Shown: positions 9,690-22,821 of the stretch, one piece after another
Position numbering within the stretch: the first letter of the stretch is position 1
Layout: the number at the start of each line of letters is the position of its first letter
Assembly (NCBI GenBank): GCA_973895155.1
Contig: OZ316892.1
Coordinates: 26,722,001 to 26,786,000, forward strand
Direction of reading: 5' to 3'
DNA length: 64,000 bases
Source: Marsupella aquatica
Taxonomy: Eukaryota > Marchantiophyta
Notes under the pieces: model-generated
What the model was told of the DNA's origin: nothing
Seen by the model: only the letters and a program-made list of their open reading frames with translations
The model's database searches: none
Translations under genes and position numbers: made by a program

Positions 9690-12600
9690 CTGCTGTATAA
9701 AATGTCTATTATTGAGGGGAATCTAAATTCCTCCAGCTTTGCACAAATAAGTCCTTTAAAATCAACCCAGAGAAGTATATTTCTTTTCCAAGAAACAGGC
9801 TTGATGGGAGGAGAGCAACATCTCAAATGGACCCAAAACAGTTTTTCCTTGGTTTTGGCTTTGGACCCCCCAACTTTAAACTAAGGGACTTTTGGGTCTA
9901 CTGTTGCTAAGAGAAGAATGTGTCACATGAAACCAAGACCGTAACTAAAGTGACATGGGTTTACTCAAATTGATTTGTTCTCTGCACCCTAAATTACCCT
10001 TCACTTTGGGCCATACCCTTACTCAACGCCTGTTTCTGGTGCCTGAAAGCCAGGCCCAATTGTGCAGCACAGAGGTGGTTTCCCTTTTAGCGTGCTGAGC
10101 ATAGGCACTGGGCTAGGATGAATAATATTAACCAAGAGTATAGTTGGCAGGGGAATTCAATCTGGGAAGTCTGTTTAAAATTGGATAGGCCATTGAGAGG
10201 TTTTCTGCTTCCTTATGGCCAGTTTAAAAGTGTTTCCTGAAAATCAAGCTGAAAACATTCATCCATGACATTTTTGACATGCCCAAATCCATCCTGACCA
10301 TCCATATCCCCTAAGTGTCTGGGTCCAGATTCTCGAATATGTGGCTTTAATCTGAATTACTTGTTTCTCCCTATTAATAGTATTATTCATGGAGAGGAGA
10401 GACAAAAATATGAGTGAGGCCTATCAACCAAGTCTAGTCAACGCACTGGAAATGGTGAGGGCAGCCATTTTCTCGTGGGCCAGTTGTTGCCTAAACCTTA
10501 CCTCAAAATCCAGGGGTCAGTACAACAAAGGAAAAAATGTACAACATCAGGCTGGCCAAACCCTGTCTAAAGTCCCCTCCTAGTTTCAAGATCAAATCAG
10601 ATCTAACAGTTCTCTCCATACTGTCTATCAGAAAAATCAGACGGCTAGCATATGTTTGGTATCAAAGTGAGACAACTCCTAACCGAGTACTCAGGATGTT
10701 GTCGCCACCTTATTTCCCTTGGAAAATTAATAAAACATCGCCATCCTATTACAAAACTAGGGCACTTAGAATATGTTTGATAGCAAATCCTGCTGAGTAC
10801 TGAGTATGTTGTCACCACCTTGCGTTTACTAAGCTTTTCCGTTTGCTGTTAGCAGGGCTTTTACTTCTTTTGTCGCTGTGGAGCACACTCAACGTGTTCG
10901 CTTCTTTTGTCTTCTTGGGGTTTATATTTATTCTCTCCACTTTATCTGGGTCTCTTGTCTTTGGGATGCTCTCTCCAGGTGGGGCGTAATTGGTTTTTTG
11001 ACAGTGATCTACTGTATTTTTACTCTGAAAAAACTACGAAAACATGGCAGGTCGATGCACCTTATTGTTTAATTTTTTTGCGAAGGTGTGAATTCAATTT
11101 GTTTCTATTGTTTTCATAACTTGTTTGGAATGAGGAATTAGTAATTAAATTATTTATTAACCAGAAAATGAACCGAAAATGCTGACCTCCGATAGACAAC
11201 GGACGGCGATGACCAGGGATGGTGCCCGATCAAGCCAGATGGCACCATCTCCTCTTATCTCTAATCGGGACTAAAATGAATAGCACGTGGTGTAATTAGT
11301 GTGTGGTGGTGGACAGGCATAACCACGGTTAACGGCGGGGACCGTGGACGGGTGGAAAGGCCGTGGCATCTAGTCCTGGGGATACGGAACGAATAAACTC
11401 TGGAGGGACGAATATGCGCTGGTCCCCCTTTTTTCGTGGACGGACAAGAACAAAGGGGGATGGGCAGAACGCTCGTAGGGTAGGGTTTCATGGACTGACG
11501 AGTGACGAGGGTAGGACTCAGGTTTAAATGTACTCCCTACGGTAGGCTGGCAACTTGTACCTTCTGTAAGGGGGAGATGCTAGGGCATATACTTTATCTA
11601 ATTTTACTAGGCTATCTTCGATCTGTACCACTAAACAGAGCCATCAGTTTGTGTTTTCTTTTTCGAATAAATAAACTCAGAGCCGAGAGTCGTCAGATTT
11701 GGCTAGTAGTGCAGTCTTGGCAGAATATTCGTTAAGTTTTACTCCAGAATATATATAATAATGCCGAATTATTTTCTTATTTTTCTATTACCTAATTTTT
11801 AAAATAATGTATAAGCTGAAAAGTGGGTGTTCAGAGTTGAGACCAGACCCAGAGACTTTTGAATATTCTTAGAATTTGCATCATATAACCCTTTCCGAGG
11901 ATTCACGTGCATGTTGTCAGTAAGGCCCAAATTTAATTAATTATTGATGAAGTGGGCTATTCGGGCTATCCAGGATGGCACTATAATAATAAACCCTGTG
12001 GCTCAGTGGGAAACTGGCTATTGTTTGGGACCCAGGAACCCATCCAGATTTGCCCAACATAGTGAAAGGTTTTGGTGGAGAGAAATGTGGCAAAAATTCA
12101 GCACATAAAGAATAACTTAGTGGACTAGGACTAGTCCCTTCTGGCTAGACTTGGGGACATATGACATGTTGTGTATGGGGCAGATGGATATTGGGCATGC
12201 TCCATTGGTTGACAAGAGTAGGGACTAGGTACTGCTTCCGCCCTCATCATATTCTTTGTAGACTTGGGGACAGATGAAATGTCTTATGTGGGTAGGAAGA
12301 ATTGGTGTTGGGCACGGTTTCATGGGCCAATGAGGATAGTACTAGAGAATTCTTCCACCCAGAATTGTGTTTGGAGGCAATATTTTCTGTCCATGGGAGG
12401 TGGCGGCCCAAAACAAAGTGTAGGATATACCAGGGGGTTATATTAGAGTATTGTTTTTTCTCTGATTTAAACTAACCTTATAGGATTTTAGGGTAGGTTA
12501 TGAATTTGAATAGCTATTGGGAAAGTTACAAATTAAAGCTACCGGCAAACTGAAAAGGCGCATCAGAATTTATAAATCAAGGAAAAAGAAAGTACAATGA

Positions 12601-13504
12601 AAGGAAAGAGTAAAGAGTTCCAATAGGACAAACACCTAACCAGAAGAAAGAAAAGCAGATGTAAACCTAAAAAATGACCCCAAAAAAAAAGAAAAAAAAG
12701 TCAAACACTACATGAGTGCAAACTCAATGACTGTACATTGGAATATGTGACAAGAGCAAAAGTTAGTTAGAAATGATTTCTCACTCAATCCCCCAACCTC
12801 CCGGTTTCATCTACTGAGTGAAAGCCACCATTGGTTGGATCACAATGTTTTCCCAGATTTTGCAACTAATCTGGTAACTATGCAGTGGTTGGTTGAGAGT
12901 TGAAGGGACATATCTAACGTTATTTCCACACTTTGAAGTACCGTGTGTGGGGTATAATAGAAACAAGGCCTGCCCACTCTCCGTTGAAGCTCTGAATGTG
13001 TTTTGCCTTGGGAGAGGCTTAACGTTACATTCCAACCACAAAAGTAGTAGGCCATTAGCCTCAAATCCCTAGGAAACTATGGGATCCTTCTAATTTCCAT
13101 GTAGCAACACCCCCCCTCCCTCGCTCTGCGGCGTATGGAACTACCCATCCGACCTGGATTGTCTCCTTTGTGGGTGGCTTTACAACCGTCTCAAGATGGT
13201 TTAGTAACTTGGATTGACTCACAATCTGGGAAGACATCTAGGGTTAGGGTGGGGGGAAATTGGGCACTACATAGTTGATACCCTAGCAGAAAGAGTATGC
13301 CTAGGGTATTATCATCAGGTTGGATATCAACTTAGATGTAGGACCACACAAGATTTGCTGTGTAGGGCATGAGATGCCTAAACCAGACAGAAGGCCTGAT
13401 GTCCACAAATTTGTGGCCTACACAAGACTTTGGGAGTAAGTGAGACAGTACTCCTTTAGGCAACCTCATGGAGCTTGGCCCTGAAATGATTATATGGTGA
13501 ATCC
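9690..13504. other. Intergenic DNA with two local duplications
   Basis: No gene was recognised. Two diverged tandem duplications are visible: 10648-10824 (period about 121 bp, landmark ATATGTTTG...GAGTACT...TGTTGTC-CCACC) and 12148-12352 (period about 113 bp, landmark GACTTGGGGACA). A more GC-rich block lies at about 11290-11560 without a credible frame. Minus-strand frames at 12811-13064 look like chance openings. Confidence 0.5.
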
Positions 13505-14020
13505 ATCTTCCAGTATTTTGTCTTATTCAAACTTCTTTTCTTGTGTATTTTAATTCAATGTGTCTTACCAAGGTGCATCCCTTGTATACTTTAGATTTTG
13601 AATTTAATCTGGCACCCCTCTAAATTTTTCAATCTTTACTATACTTTTGATCATCCACCCTTTAACAAAGCTCATGGAAGTTCTAGCCCTTAGTGAAGAA
13701 GAAATGATCTAATTAAAGTGCACTCCTCATGTCTTTAAGTTCTACTCATGGTTTTGTGTCCTAAATTTATGGTTTTAATTCATTTGAGTGTCATTACCTA
13801 AGATAAGTACATAAATTTCTTTACTGGTGTATAGTATGTGCAGAACCCAATACCATAGACTTAAATTTTTCCTGTTCATTGTTACTTTTCTTTACATGTG
13901 TACTTTTATTCTTGTACCTTATGTGCACAATTTTTCAATGTCAGGCTTCCTAATCAATGTCTTATTTATATTTGCCACAAAAAAATTAGATCACCTGTAT
14001 TTCACTAAAAAATTTAAACT
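13505..14020 (+). repeat. Dispersed repeat family, unsplit copy
   Basis: This segment matches the reverse complement of 54681-55140 and then of 53157-53270 over more than 450 bp. Shared landmarks in order are CTTATTCAAACTTCTTTT, GGTGCATCCCTTGTATA, CTCATGGTTTTGT, TTTACATGTGTACTTTTA and TACCTTATGTGCACAA. The other copy is interrupted by a 1405-bp insertion; this one is not. The class is unknown: no LTRs, TIRs or coding domain were found, so it may be an internal fragment of a larger old element. Confidence 0.75.
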
Positions 14021-15998
14021 TTTTGCTAGAGGACAAAATAACTTTTCATGTTCCAGGATGAGTATGCTATATAATAAGGATGAGTACTAGTTTTAGCAAT
14101 CACTCTCATTCAAAGGGCAGGTTTCCATGAAACTACAGGCTAAACCCTGCTACCGTTGTCAAGATGTTTGCTCAATCAGACATGTAGTTAGATGGGACGA
14201 AGGGGTGTAAAAATTGGGAGAGGAGTGGCTTGAAATTAGTGATTACCTGCACCTTTGGCATATATTTCTATGTGCATCCCTAAATTTTGCTTTAGAGCAT
14301 TACCAATGCTTTTGACATAGTTTTGTGTTTGTCATCCATCCCTTTCATTTCTATAATAGATCTAAATTTTCTAGTAAGTCATATGAAACCTCCCCAAAAG
14401 GAGTACCAAATCAACAGAGCTATTTACATTGATGAGATCTGAATGTGAAGATCGTATGAACCTTCATTGCTTACAAAACAACGGATAGATTTTGGTAGCC
14501 TAGTGAATTGCAGCAAAACTCTCTTTATATCATATAAATTACAAAGATGTGATGTGTGCCAAGAAAGTGAGATAGTAGTTTTGGAAATTTTGTAACTTTC
14601 TCAAGTCTCGTTGAAATATTGGAAAGATCTTTCCAAGGCGTCTCTAACAACCCCACAGACCCAGAAAATAAGATTCCGGGATATCAAGGGAGACACTAAT
14701 GTCAAAGTTAGCTGCCAACAAACTTTGGGAAGCATATAGTGTTGATAGCGAGTGATGGAATGATGTTTAGAAATTTCTAATTCTCTCAGGTCTTCATGAA
14801 ACTGGAGATATTTCCGAGCCACTTATAACATGCTTCGGCTGCATCCATGGGAGCATCACCTTCAAAAAAATGTTTGTTCTTTGACATGGAAAGACTATAT
14901 TTGGATTCCTATTAAGCATACATATTGAATATTAGTTGGTACCTTCAAGTAGAAGTGAACAATGATTGGTACCTCAAGGGAGTAGACACAGGAGTTGTAT
15001 AGATTCGGAGACTTGGGAGTGCATTTGAATGCTGATTGCTGTTTCAGGAAAATGGATACCAGTATGTCCTACTAGTCTTGGGGAATACATGGAACCCAGT
15101 CGACCATGAGAGGGAGGGCACCCTCACCTACTGACCGTCCCTCTACCACGAGGATTATCAGGATAATAATGCAAAACTGTATGATTATGTCTTCTAAAAT
15201 TATAGCACATATATAAATATGTTTTTTCTAGATCTCATTATCAAATTTTAAATAAAATATATGCACTAATAAGTCAGTGTTTACATCAAGGTGCTCCTAA
15301 TACTCTTGGGATGTGCTTAACAATTTGTCCTCATCTTTCTCGTTTTCTTTTTGTATCATTCTGTCATTAGAACTTAATTCTTCTTCTCTAATATGTGATC
15401 CTGCCAAGAAGGACCGTTTGTTTCCAAAATTAAACGAGACAGGAATCCATTCCCTATCTTTGGATTTATTCTTGAGTTTTTCTGAGCAGTCACATTCTCC
15501 ACAAGGGACACTGAAACAAGGTTTGGGAGCCTCTGAAAACTTAATTAATTAAGAGAAACTCTACTTGTTGGTTCTGATTGATCGATGCATGCACTCCAAA
15601 GTTACCTTAAAAGATGACAGTTGCCAACAATGCTTAACAGTAACACGAGGAAAGCTACCAACCATCAGATTTTTTAGATAGACAAACGAGATCAGATTAA
15701 TATTTTCATATTCATTAATAAGATATAATCAATTAACAATTAATTAACTAGTCATACTACCATACTAATCATAATTAATTTATCCATCATCTCTTAAATT
15801 AATGGAAACCTCCCAAAATCAGTAGACTGTGTCACTGTGGAACGAAGCCACTAGGCCCTTCTGTGATTTAGCCCTAATAAGAAAACTCGCTCTAAACTCT
15901 TGACATGATTAATTAATTAATTATTTAATCAATTGATTAAGGAGAGTAGGAAGCAGTAAGCCGGATAAGCGAGAGGCGGGCAACGGCACCGCAAGTGG
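14021..15998. other. Intergenic DNA upstream of the pyrophosphatase gene
   Basis: AT-rich, no recognisable gene. The last ~300 bp hold runs of TTAATTAA (15700-15945), typical of plant promoter-proximal DNA. No confident TATA box or transcription start could be picked. Confidence 0.5.
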
Positions 15999-16299
15999 GT
16001 GATGACATCGATCTCCAGCCGTCCGCCGGTGACGATCCGTCGGCCAGATGAGCCCGCGGTTGCGGTCGGGTCAGGTCAGATCCGGGTTCGGGTTTGGGAC
16101 TTTGCGAAGAGCAGAGTACTTGTTCCAATTCTCGAACTCAAGGAAGTCTTCTTCTCGACGAACGAGCCGATCCCATCCCACAGGAAGGGACTGGAGACAG
16201 GGAGGAGGGGACGAGAGGACGAGCAGGAGGAGAAATTGGTCGATCGAAAATCGGAGCGAAAACGAGGGAGGGAACTGGTCGAGGAGCAAGCGCTTCGCC
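15999..16299 (+). promoter_or_regulatory. Probable 5' leader of the pyrophosphatase gene
   Basis: The sequence turns abruptly GC-rich just upstream of the chosen start. It contains an ATG at 16048 that is in frame with the pump and has no stop between, giving an 84-residue Arg/Ser-rich extension. It also contains an out-of-frame ATG at 15999 whose frame runs to 16496, across the main start. The ATG at 16048 has C at -3 and A at +4 (weak), whereas the one at 16300 sits in GCCATGG (strong). Whether the transcript includes this region is not visible. Confidence 0.45.
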
Positions 16300-18606
16300 A
16301 TGGTGTCGGATACGATTTTGGGCCCCGTGTTCGTGTTGTGGTTCGTGCCACTCGCTTGCATCGTGGGCATTGTGTTCGCTCTCGTGCAATGGTGGATTGT
16401 GTCGGGGGTGACGGTGTCCGGAGCTTCGAGCGCCAATGGAGGGAGCAATGGTGGGCATCACACCCATCACCTGCTGGATTCCGAGGACGGGCATGATGAG
16501 CACTCGATGGTGAAGAAGGTGGCCGAGATCCAGGACGCGATCTCTGAGGGCGCGGAGTCGTTTTTGACGACCGAGTATCAGTATCTCGGCATTTTCTTGA
16601 CTCTGTTCTCGGTGCTGATCTTCCTCTTTTTGGGGTCCGTCGACGGTTTCAGCTTCAAGTCTGTCCCTTGCGTGGACGATGAGACGAAGAAGTGCGCTGC
16701 CCCCCTGGCCAATGCGTTCTTTAGCACTGTGGCATTCATTCTGGGAGCTGTGACTTCCATCTTGTCTGGATATCTGGGCATGAAGATCGCAACCTATGCG
16801 AATGCGAGAACTGCGTTGGAGGCGAGGAAGTCCGTCGGCGCGGCCTTCATTGTGGCTTTCCGTTCCGGAGCTGTGATGGGGTTCCTCCTCGCTGCAAACG
16901 GTCTTCTGGTTCTCTTCATCACCATTGTTCTGTTCAAGCTCTACTTTGGTGATGACTGGGTCGGTCTTTACGAGTCTATCACCGGATACGGACTCGGAGG
17001 ATCGTCTGTGGCTCTTTTTGGACGTGTCGGTGGTGGTATTTACACCAAGGCTGCCGATGTTGGTGCGGATCTTGTCGGGAAGATCGAGCAGGGTATCCCC
17101 GAAGATGACCCGAGGAACCCCGCCGTGATTGCGGACAATGTAGGAGACAATGTTGGTGATATTGCAGGCATGGGTGCTGATCTGTTCGGATCCTTCGCCG
17201 AGTCTACCTGCGCGGCCCTGGTCATTTCTTCTCTGTCCTCCTTCGGTGCAGAGAGGAGTTTTGTTGCTATGAGCTATCCACTGCTGATCAGTGCCACCGG
17301 AATTTTGGTTTGCCTCATCACCACCCTGTTTGCCACTGACTTCATCACCATCAGGAAGACCGAGTATATTGAGGTTTCACTGAAGGCACAGCTGACGATC
17401 TCAACCGTGTTGGCAACGGGGGCCATTGTGGCAGTTTCGTACCTCGCATTGCCCACTGACATCAAAATCAACGTTATCGGCAAGCCTGACCTCGACGCGA
17501 AGTGGTGGTCCATTGCCATCGCTGTCATTTCTGGACTGTGGGCTGGACTCATCATTGGCTTCGTGACTGAGTACTTCACGAGCAACACCTACTCTCCCGT
17601 CCGCGAGGTTGCTAACGCGTGCAAGACCGGAGCTGCAACAAACATCATTTTTGGCCTCGCTCTCGGATACAAGTCTGTCATCGTTCCCGTTTTTGCCATC
17701 GCTGCTGCAATCTACGTCAGCTACACCTTCGCTGCAATGTACGGTATCGCTGTTGCTGCTTTGGGAATGCTGAGCACTATCGCAACTGGACTGGCTATTG
17801 ATGCATATGGACCCATCAGTGACAATGCTGGTGGTATCGCCGAGATGGCTGGCATGAAGGAAAGCGTGCGAGATACTACCGATGCCCTTGACGCAGCAGG
17901 AAACACCACCGCTGCCATCGGAAAGGGGTTCGCCATTGGATCGGCTGCCCTTGTGTCTCTTGCTCTGTTCGGAGCGTATGTGAGCCGAGCAGGAATTGAA
18001 TCCGTAGACGTTATTCAGGCCCAGACATTTGTGGGATTGATTATTGGCGCAATGCTGCCGTACTGGTTCTCTGCAATGACAATGAAGAGTGTCGGGAAGG
18101 CCGCTTTGGCTATGGTTGAGGAGGTCAGGAGGCAATTCAGGACTCTCCCGGGGATCATGGAGGGTACAACCAAGCCGGACTACAAGAGATGCGTCGCTAT
18201 TTCCACCGATGCTTCTCTCAAGGAGATGATCCCCCCTGGTTTGCTCGTGATGCTTACTCCCCTGATTGTAGGTTTTCTGTTTGGAGTGAATACCCTGGCT
18301 GGACTTTTGGCCGGCGCGTTGGTATCCGGAGTTCAGATCGCCATCTCTGCATCCAACACTGGTGGAGCCTGGGACAATGCTAAGAAATTCATTGAGGCTG
18401 GTAACTCTGAGGAGGCCAGAGCTCTCGGACCTAAGGGATCTGACGCCCACAAGGCTGCTGTCATTGGCGATACCGTGGGAGACCCACTGAAGGATACATC
18501 AGGACCATCACTGAACATCCTCATCAAGCTTATGGCCGTCGAGTCTCTTGTGTTCGCGCCATTCTTTGCCGCACACGGTGGTTTCCTTCTCAAGTACTTA
18601 TCTTAG
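16300..18606 (+). CDS. Vacuolar-type H+-translocating inorganic pyrophosphatase, intronless
   Basis: The 768-residue protein matches the usual length of plant type I H+-PPases. These tonoplast pumps hydrolyse pyrophosphate and acidify the vacuole. The active-site lysines and acidic residues are present: K250, DVGADLVGK at 253-261, E268, the D279/D283/D287 series, and DPLKD at 728-732. GNTTAA at 534-539 carries Ala538, where K+-independent pumps have Lys, so this is the K+-dependent type. About 16 hydrophobic segments are visible, with a His-rich luminal-type loop near residues 51-66. The start at 16300 has a strong GCCATGG context and gives the family N-terminus MVSDTILGP. No intron interrupts the frame, unlike the multi-exon genes of flowering plants. 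Codons are distinctly more GC-rich than the flanks. No frameshift or missing catalytic residue was seen. Confidence 0.97.
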   Translation: MVSDTILGPVFVLWFVPLACIVGIVFALVQWWIVSGVTVSGASSANGGSNGGHHTHHLLDSEDGHDEHSMVKKVAEIQDAISEGAESFLTTEYQYLGIFLTLFSVLIFLFLGSVDGFSFKSVPCVDDETKKCAAPLANAFFSTVAFILGAVTSILSGYLGMKIATYANARTALEARKSVGAAFIVAFRSGAVMGFLLAANGLLVLFITIVLFKLYFGDDWVGLYESITGYGLGGSSVALFGRVGGGIYTKAADVGADLVGKIEQGIPEDDPRNPAVIADNVGDNVGDIAGMGADLFGSFAESTCAALVISSLSSFGAERSFVAMSYPLLISATGILVCLITTLFATDFITIRKTEYIEVSLKAQLTISTVLATGAIVAVSYLALPTDIKINVIGKPDLDAKWWSIAIAVISGLWAGLIIGFVTEYFTSNTYSPVREVANACKTGAATNIIFGLALGYKSVIVPVFAIAAAIYVSYTFAAMYGIAVAALGMLSTIATGLAIDAYGPISDNAGGIAEMAGMKESVRDTTDALDAAGNTTAAIGKGFAIGSAALVSLALFGAYVSRAGIESVDVIQAQTFVGLIIGAMLPYWFSAMTMKSVGKAALAMVEEVRRQFRTLPGIMEGTTKPDYKRCVAISTDASLKEMIPPGLLVMLTPLIVGFLFGVNTLAGLLAGALVSGVQIAISASNTGGAWDNAKKFIEAGNSEEARALGPKGSDAHKAAVIGDTVGDPLKDTSGPSLNILIKLMAVESLVFAPFFAAHGGFLLKYLS

Positions 18607-19436
18607 TCGAACGATCCTCAGCTTGCTTTTGAAGCACAGCTCAGGTTCGGTAGGTTAAATACACCTCTGGGAAGATTTTCAAGGACCCGACTCCATTGTT
18701 GGCCATCTCATTTTTTTGGAGCCTTCCCTTGTGTATTGTCAATCTTTCAATTCCAAATATTAATGGAAGCTTCGAGCGATTTTGCTGATTTATACTAATT
18801 TTCTCGGAGCCGATTGACCCGACGAAGGTCGCAGAATGTCGCATCTATTTTGAACCTGTGATGTGTTCCGTGGATTTTCGTTTAATTCCGGGATGAGAAT
18901 TGTCCAAGTTGCGGGCATGGCGGACATTTGGATTAGGGTTTGATAAAGGTTACGACGAGTTTGGACGATGTAGGAACCTTTCGGGTTTGATTTCATCATC
19001 GTGGAGGCGCAGGTGTTTAACTGGAGCTCAATTTCAAATTGGTCGTATTGCATGCTCCAGGTTGGATGGTGGTAGCCCAACTTCTGAGATAAGTTGAATT
19101 ACATTCAACAGATCTACTTCGCCAGTCGATCTGTTACGTACAACCTGCTTTACCTCCCCCACCGACGCACGACTTGTGGCGGTACATTCGGAAGGATTAT
19201 GGACTTCTGACTTTCATCTGAGCTGATAGGTCTGCCTTGTCTGATTCTGAGATCTATTAGTACTGTCTCCAGTCAATGGATCTTCAATATCCTATTGAAT
19301 TACAGGTTGGTTGAAGGGTCTCGATGTTAGGATTTACTAACGCATCAGAGTCCAGGTACGTGTACTTTCAGACATTGATGAAGACTTCCCGATCTACCGC
19401 CAATTTATCGTATTACTGTGCTAGCGTCCATATCCA
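18607..19436. other. 3' flank of the pyrophosphatase gene
   Basis: Probably the 3' untranslated region followed by intergenic DNA. No A-tract or target duplication typical of a processed retrocopy follows the stop codon. No other gene was seen. Confidence 0.5.
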
Positions 19437-19468
19437 AACCTGGAAAGTGTGCCCACACTTTCCAGGTT
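19437..19468. repeat. 32-bp near-perfect hairpin
   Basis: AACCTGGAAAGTGTG (19437-19451) is followed by a CC loop and its exact reverse complement (19454-19468). Fifteen-base arms with a two-base loop are well beyond chance for a given site. No known element was recognised around it. Confidence 0.8.
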
Positions 19469-22400
19469 GGTGCTGCTGTTCCAATCACACACTTTTGGTC
19501 GATCCGAAAAGCTCCCTTCAAACGATTCACATCCAGAGAAAAACAATAGTCGCTCACATTTGTCACATGGTCAAGAGTTGCTTGGTCGAAACGCACTCCC
19601 TCGAAACGATTCCCTATCCAAAGAAGAAACAACGGTGGACGCTCGGAGTTCCGTGGGTCGGTATGCAAGTCTTTCATCTCCCACCCGCGGGCAGCAGGAG
19701 GTGGATCCACATTTCTCAAAGCAATGCAGCCAAATTAGCTTATTCTCGCAGACCTATTTCCGAGAGATGCCGACACGCAGTCGTAGACTCTAGACACCTA
19801 TGCTTGCTTCCCGATGTCTGACGATCATATCACCTACAGAAATCTAAATATCACTGGACAGCTTACCCACCCGCTTCCCTCCAAAATCCTCCCAACCGTC
19901 CAGCTCTGCTCCAGGACGTGTCTGACATAGCCCCGCTTGCAAAACCAGATTGCTTCCTCTGCCTGCAGCCTATCTTTTCGCCTTCATCACTCAACTGGCT
20001 CCCATTGGTTTCCTGTCTCGGTACACTCCCACGCGTTTGGTGGCCGTGTCTCTCCGCGCGCATCACCATATCCCTCGTGTCCATGCAGCAACCCCAACTT
20101 TGTACTGGTGCGTGAACAGCGGTACCGAACGTCGTTTGAGGTGCGCATTGAAGAGCGAAGACAGAATGATCCCCCAAATAGAGAGAGAGAGAGAAAAGAC
20201 TGTTTATCGGAGATTGAGATTGAACTAGTCTACTTCCCCAACTTTTTTCACCTCTTCCTGATTGGACGGTGAAGCCGTTCAGTGCTGGTCTCTCGAGGTG
20301 CTTAGCTCTCAATCTTTATGTGATCTTTACCTCCAGCCTGGATTTTCAGTGCTGAGCTTTTTCGTTCCATACTAATCTTGAACGAACTTTCGAATACGTT
20401 AAGAATTACTCGAAATGGAAAGTTCAAAGATTTACTCCTGACCTGACCATTAGATTTCCATAGATTTTAGGAGAGCAGTCAGATGGTGGGTAATGGACCC
20501 TGTGGTGTGATGGGAAACTGGGGAATGCGGGCTGAAAAGGTGGCCAATGATTTAGGGGGAGATGGATTTCGCAAACTTTCACCACTGGAAAATAAGCATT
20601 TGGGTAATTTCACATTCAAATGTAACCATATACTAAGATTAGCTTAGTGATTTAAAGAGAGTAATTGGGCTTTTATGGTACCCAAGGACATCTTATATCC
20701 ATACATTGTCACATTTTGATGATGTGCAATTACCAGTATCTATTTTGGTGTACAATTAAGAGTATCCAAAAAATACCCAGAGGATCCTCTATTCTACACT
20801 CATAAAGTTCCTTTGACTTTTTACCTCCTCCATGACTCCTCTTGTGCCTGTTTTTCTCTTCTTACGGTTAGAATGATGACCTCACTTCCTTTATGTACAT
20901 CTTCTCTTGACGCTGCATTTCGCTATCTATCTTCATGTGGTCGTGTGATCTTATCCTCCAGCACTGGTTCTAATTTAAGTGTTTTTGCTTTGAAACCAGC
21001 AAATAGGATTGTGCGCAGATATGTGTGTTTCTTGCCTTGAAAGCTGCATGTGGATCAAACGACAGTAACAGATTGAAGATCATCACCTTCATGTGATATA
21101 TTCTCTTTCTTTTTAAAGGGAAAACCGTCTTGCCTTGAAAGTTGCCTATGGATGAGTAACAAATTGAATATCTTTTCGCTTTTTTGTTTGAATGGGGAGG
21201 GAACCTGGTTTTTACTTTTGAGGGTTTTTGTATAAAAGACCTACAACTACCATAGGAGCCTATGTCCATGACACGGTTTGACCTGCCCTAAGCCTGTTGG
21301 CAGAGAGCCATCTTCATGTGATCTTTGTACTCGAGTGGATCTTCCTTTTTGTGCCTTAAAAGTTTGTCACCAATATTACATGAGCATTACACATAGGAGT
21401 TCCAGGATGAATAATGAGTGCCTAGCTTTTATCTGTCTTCCTTTCTTTCTTTCTACCTTCCTACTGCAGTTCTCACCTCCTTCATGACTCTCAAAGTCTC
21501 TAGTGATCTGCCATGCCCTTTCTGCATCTTTCACTGAGCCAATGATCTGGGAGTTGGGTTTAGGTTGCTTGGAAGCAGTATTTTAATAAAGAAAAAGCTC
21601 GCCTATGGGGGAGGGATGGGCAGCCAACACAGGGAAGCCCGGGAAACCACACACAACAAACCCATAATTGGTTTTGTAGTCTCCATCTTTTGCCTCGTTC
21701 TTGCTTGCCTTGGAATGGAAAGATAACTCATCTCCGTCTTCTGATATGATTTTCCATTTCATATGGGGATTGTGAAAGAATCTGGGAGGGTGGTGGATTA
21801 TGGCGGGGGCACTCAAGTATGCTACCTCTAGCCTGGTGATTCTATTCTTTACTTGTGATTTCTTCTTTCCTCAAATATTCTGAGTTGTGAATTATTTCCC
21901 CTAATGAAAGACAAAAGCCTGGCAAATATTTACCATGCAAAACTGGCAAATACTCTTCAGTGAGGTGGAATTTGACGATTTTCTGCCACTAAAAAAAAGG
22001 CTGGACTAATGGCTGATGGCGAGGGAGAACTTTAGTATGCTACCCACAGCCTATATAAAGGGAGAAGTGATCAATTTTGAATGAGGGATGCTTGATTTTG
22101 TCTTTTACCCTGTTTTCATGTGCCATTTTGCCATGATGTAGTGTCATCGTTGCATTTGAAGGTTGGGCTTTCTCCGGATTCTCCTTTCTTTGAAAAAGGC
22201 AACAATGGCCAATGAGCGATACATTTGAATGCTGTGTCTTATCTGGTGGTTCTAAATATTGGACGGTGAATATTTTGACATTTTTAGATGAACTTTCTCC
22301 AGGCCAGTTTCTAATAACCTCACCTTTTTCACAATTGTCTTGCTGCGTTTTGGTTGTGTACCTGTAAATATATATATTTGTAATTGTTTTTGTTGTCTCA

Positions 22401-22647
22401 TCTAAACTTTTTGTTGTCTCATCTCAGAAGAACTTCTCTACATAGAGGCCTAGCCTTGAATTATTGTCTGACCCTTTGATCTCCCTACTTAGATTTAAGG
22501 ATGACCTTTAAATTTTGGCTAATGGGGTCTGCCGCGAGGTGGGAAACTGGCTAATGGAAAACAGAATAGCTAGGGATTTCCACCAAGAGCTCAACTTCCT
22601 AGAGTAGATAGACTGATCACCTAAAAATCAGCATTCCTTCATTACCT
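19469..22647. other. Intergenic DNA with degenerate duplications
   Basis: A diverged duplication of period about 86 bp lies at 19498-19650 (landmark GGTCGAA...CTCCCT...AAACGATTC). Another of roughly 100 bp lies at 21030-21175 (landmark CTTGCCTTGAAAG). The 165-codon frame at 19324-19821 and the 149-codon minus frame at 19863-20312 have no family resemblance. No RNA gene was recognised. Confidence 0.5.
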
Positions 22648-22821
22648 AGGAAATTTACTTGGTAGGTCCTTGAAAAGAAAACACAACTTGGTGGGGTAAA
22701 ATTTAAGGGTAAAAATTCAGCAACTTACCTCCCAATTTACTTGGTAGGTCCTTGAGAAGAAAAAATAAAATTAAGGGTAAAAAATTCATCAACTTACTTC
22801 CCAATTTACTTGGTGGGTCCA
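22648..22821. repeat. Degenerate tandem repeat, about three units
   Basis: AATTTACTTGGT(A/G)GGTCC recurs at about 22648, 22733 and 22804, with related intervening sequence (AAAATT-AAGGGTAAAAA-TTCA-CAACTTAC). Unit spacing is about 85 and 70 bp. Confidence 0.7.

Noticed and set aside
17401-18450. 349-codon minus-strand frame inside the pyrophosphatase gene
   Set aside because: It is the antisense shadow of a strongly codon-biased gene and has no family resemblance.
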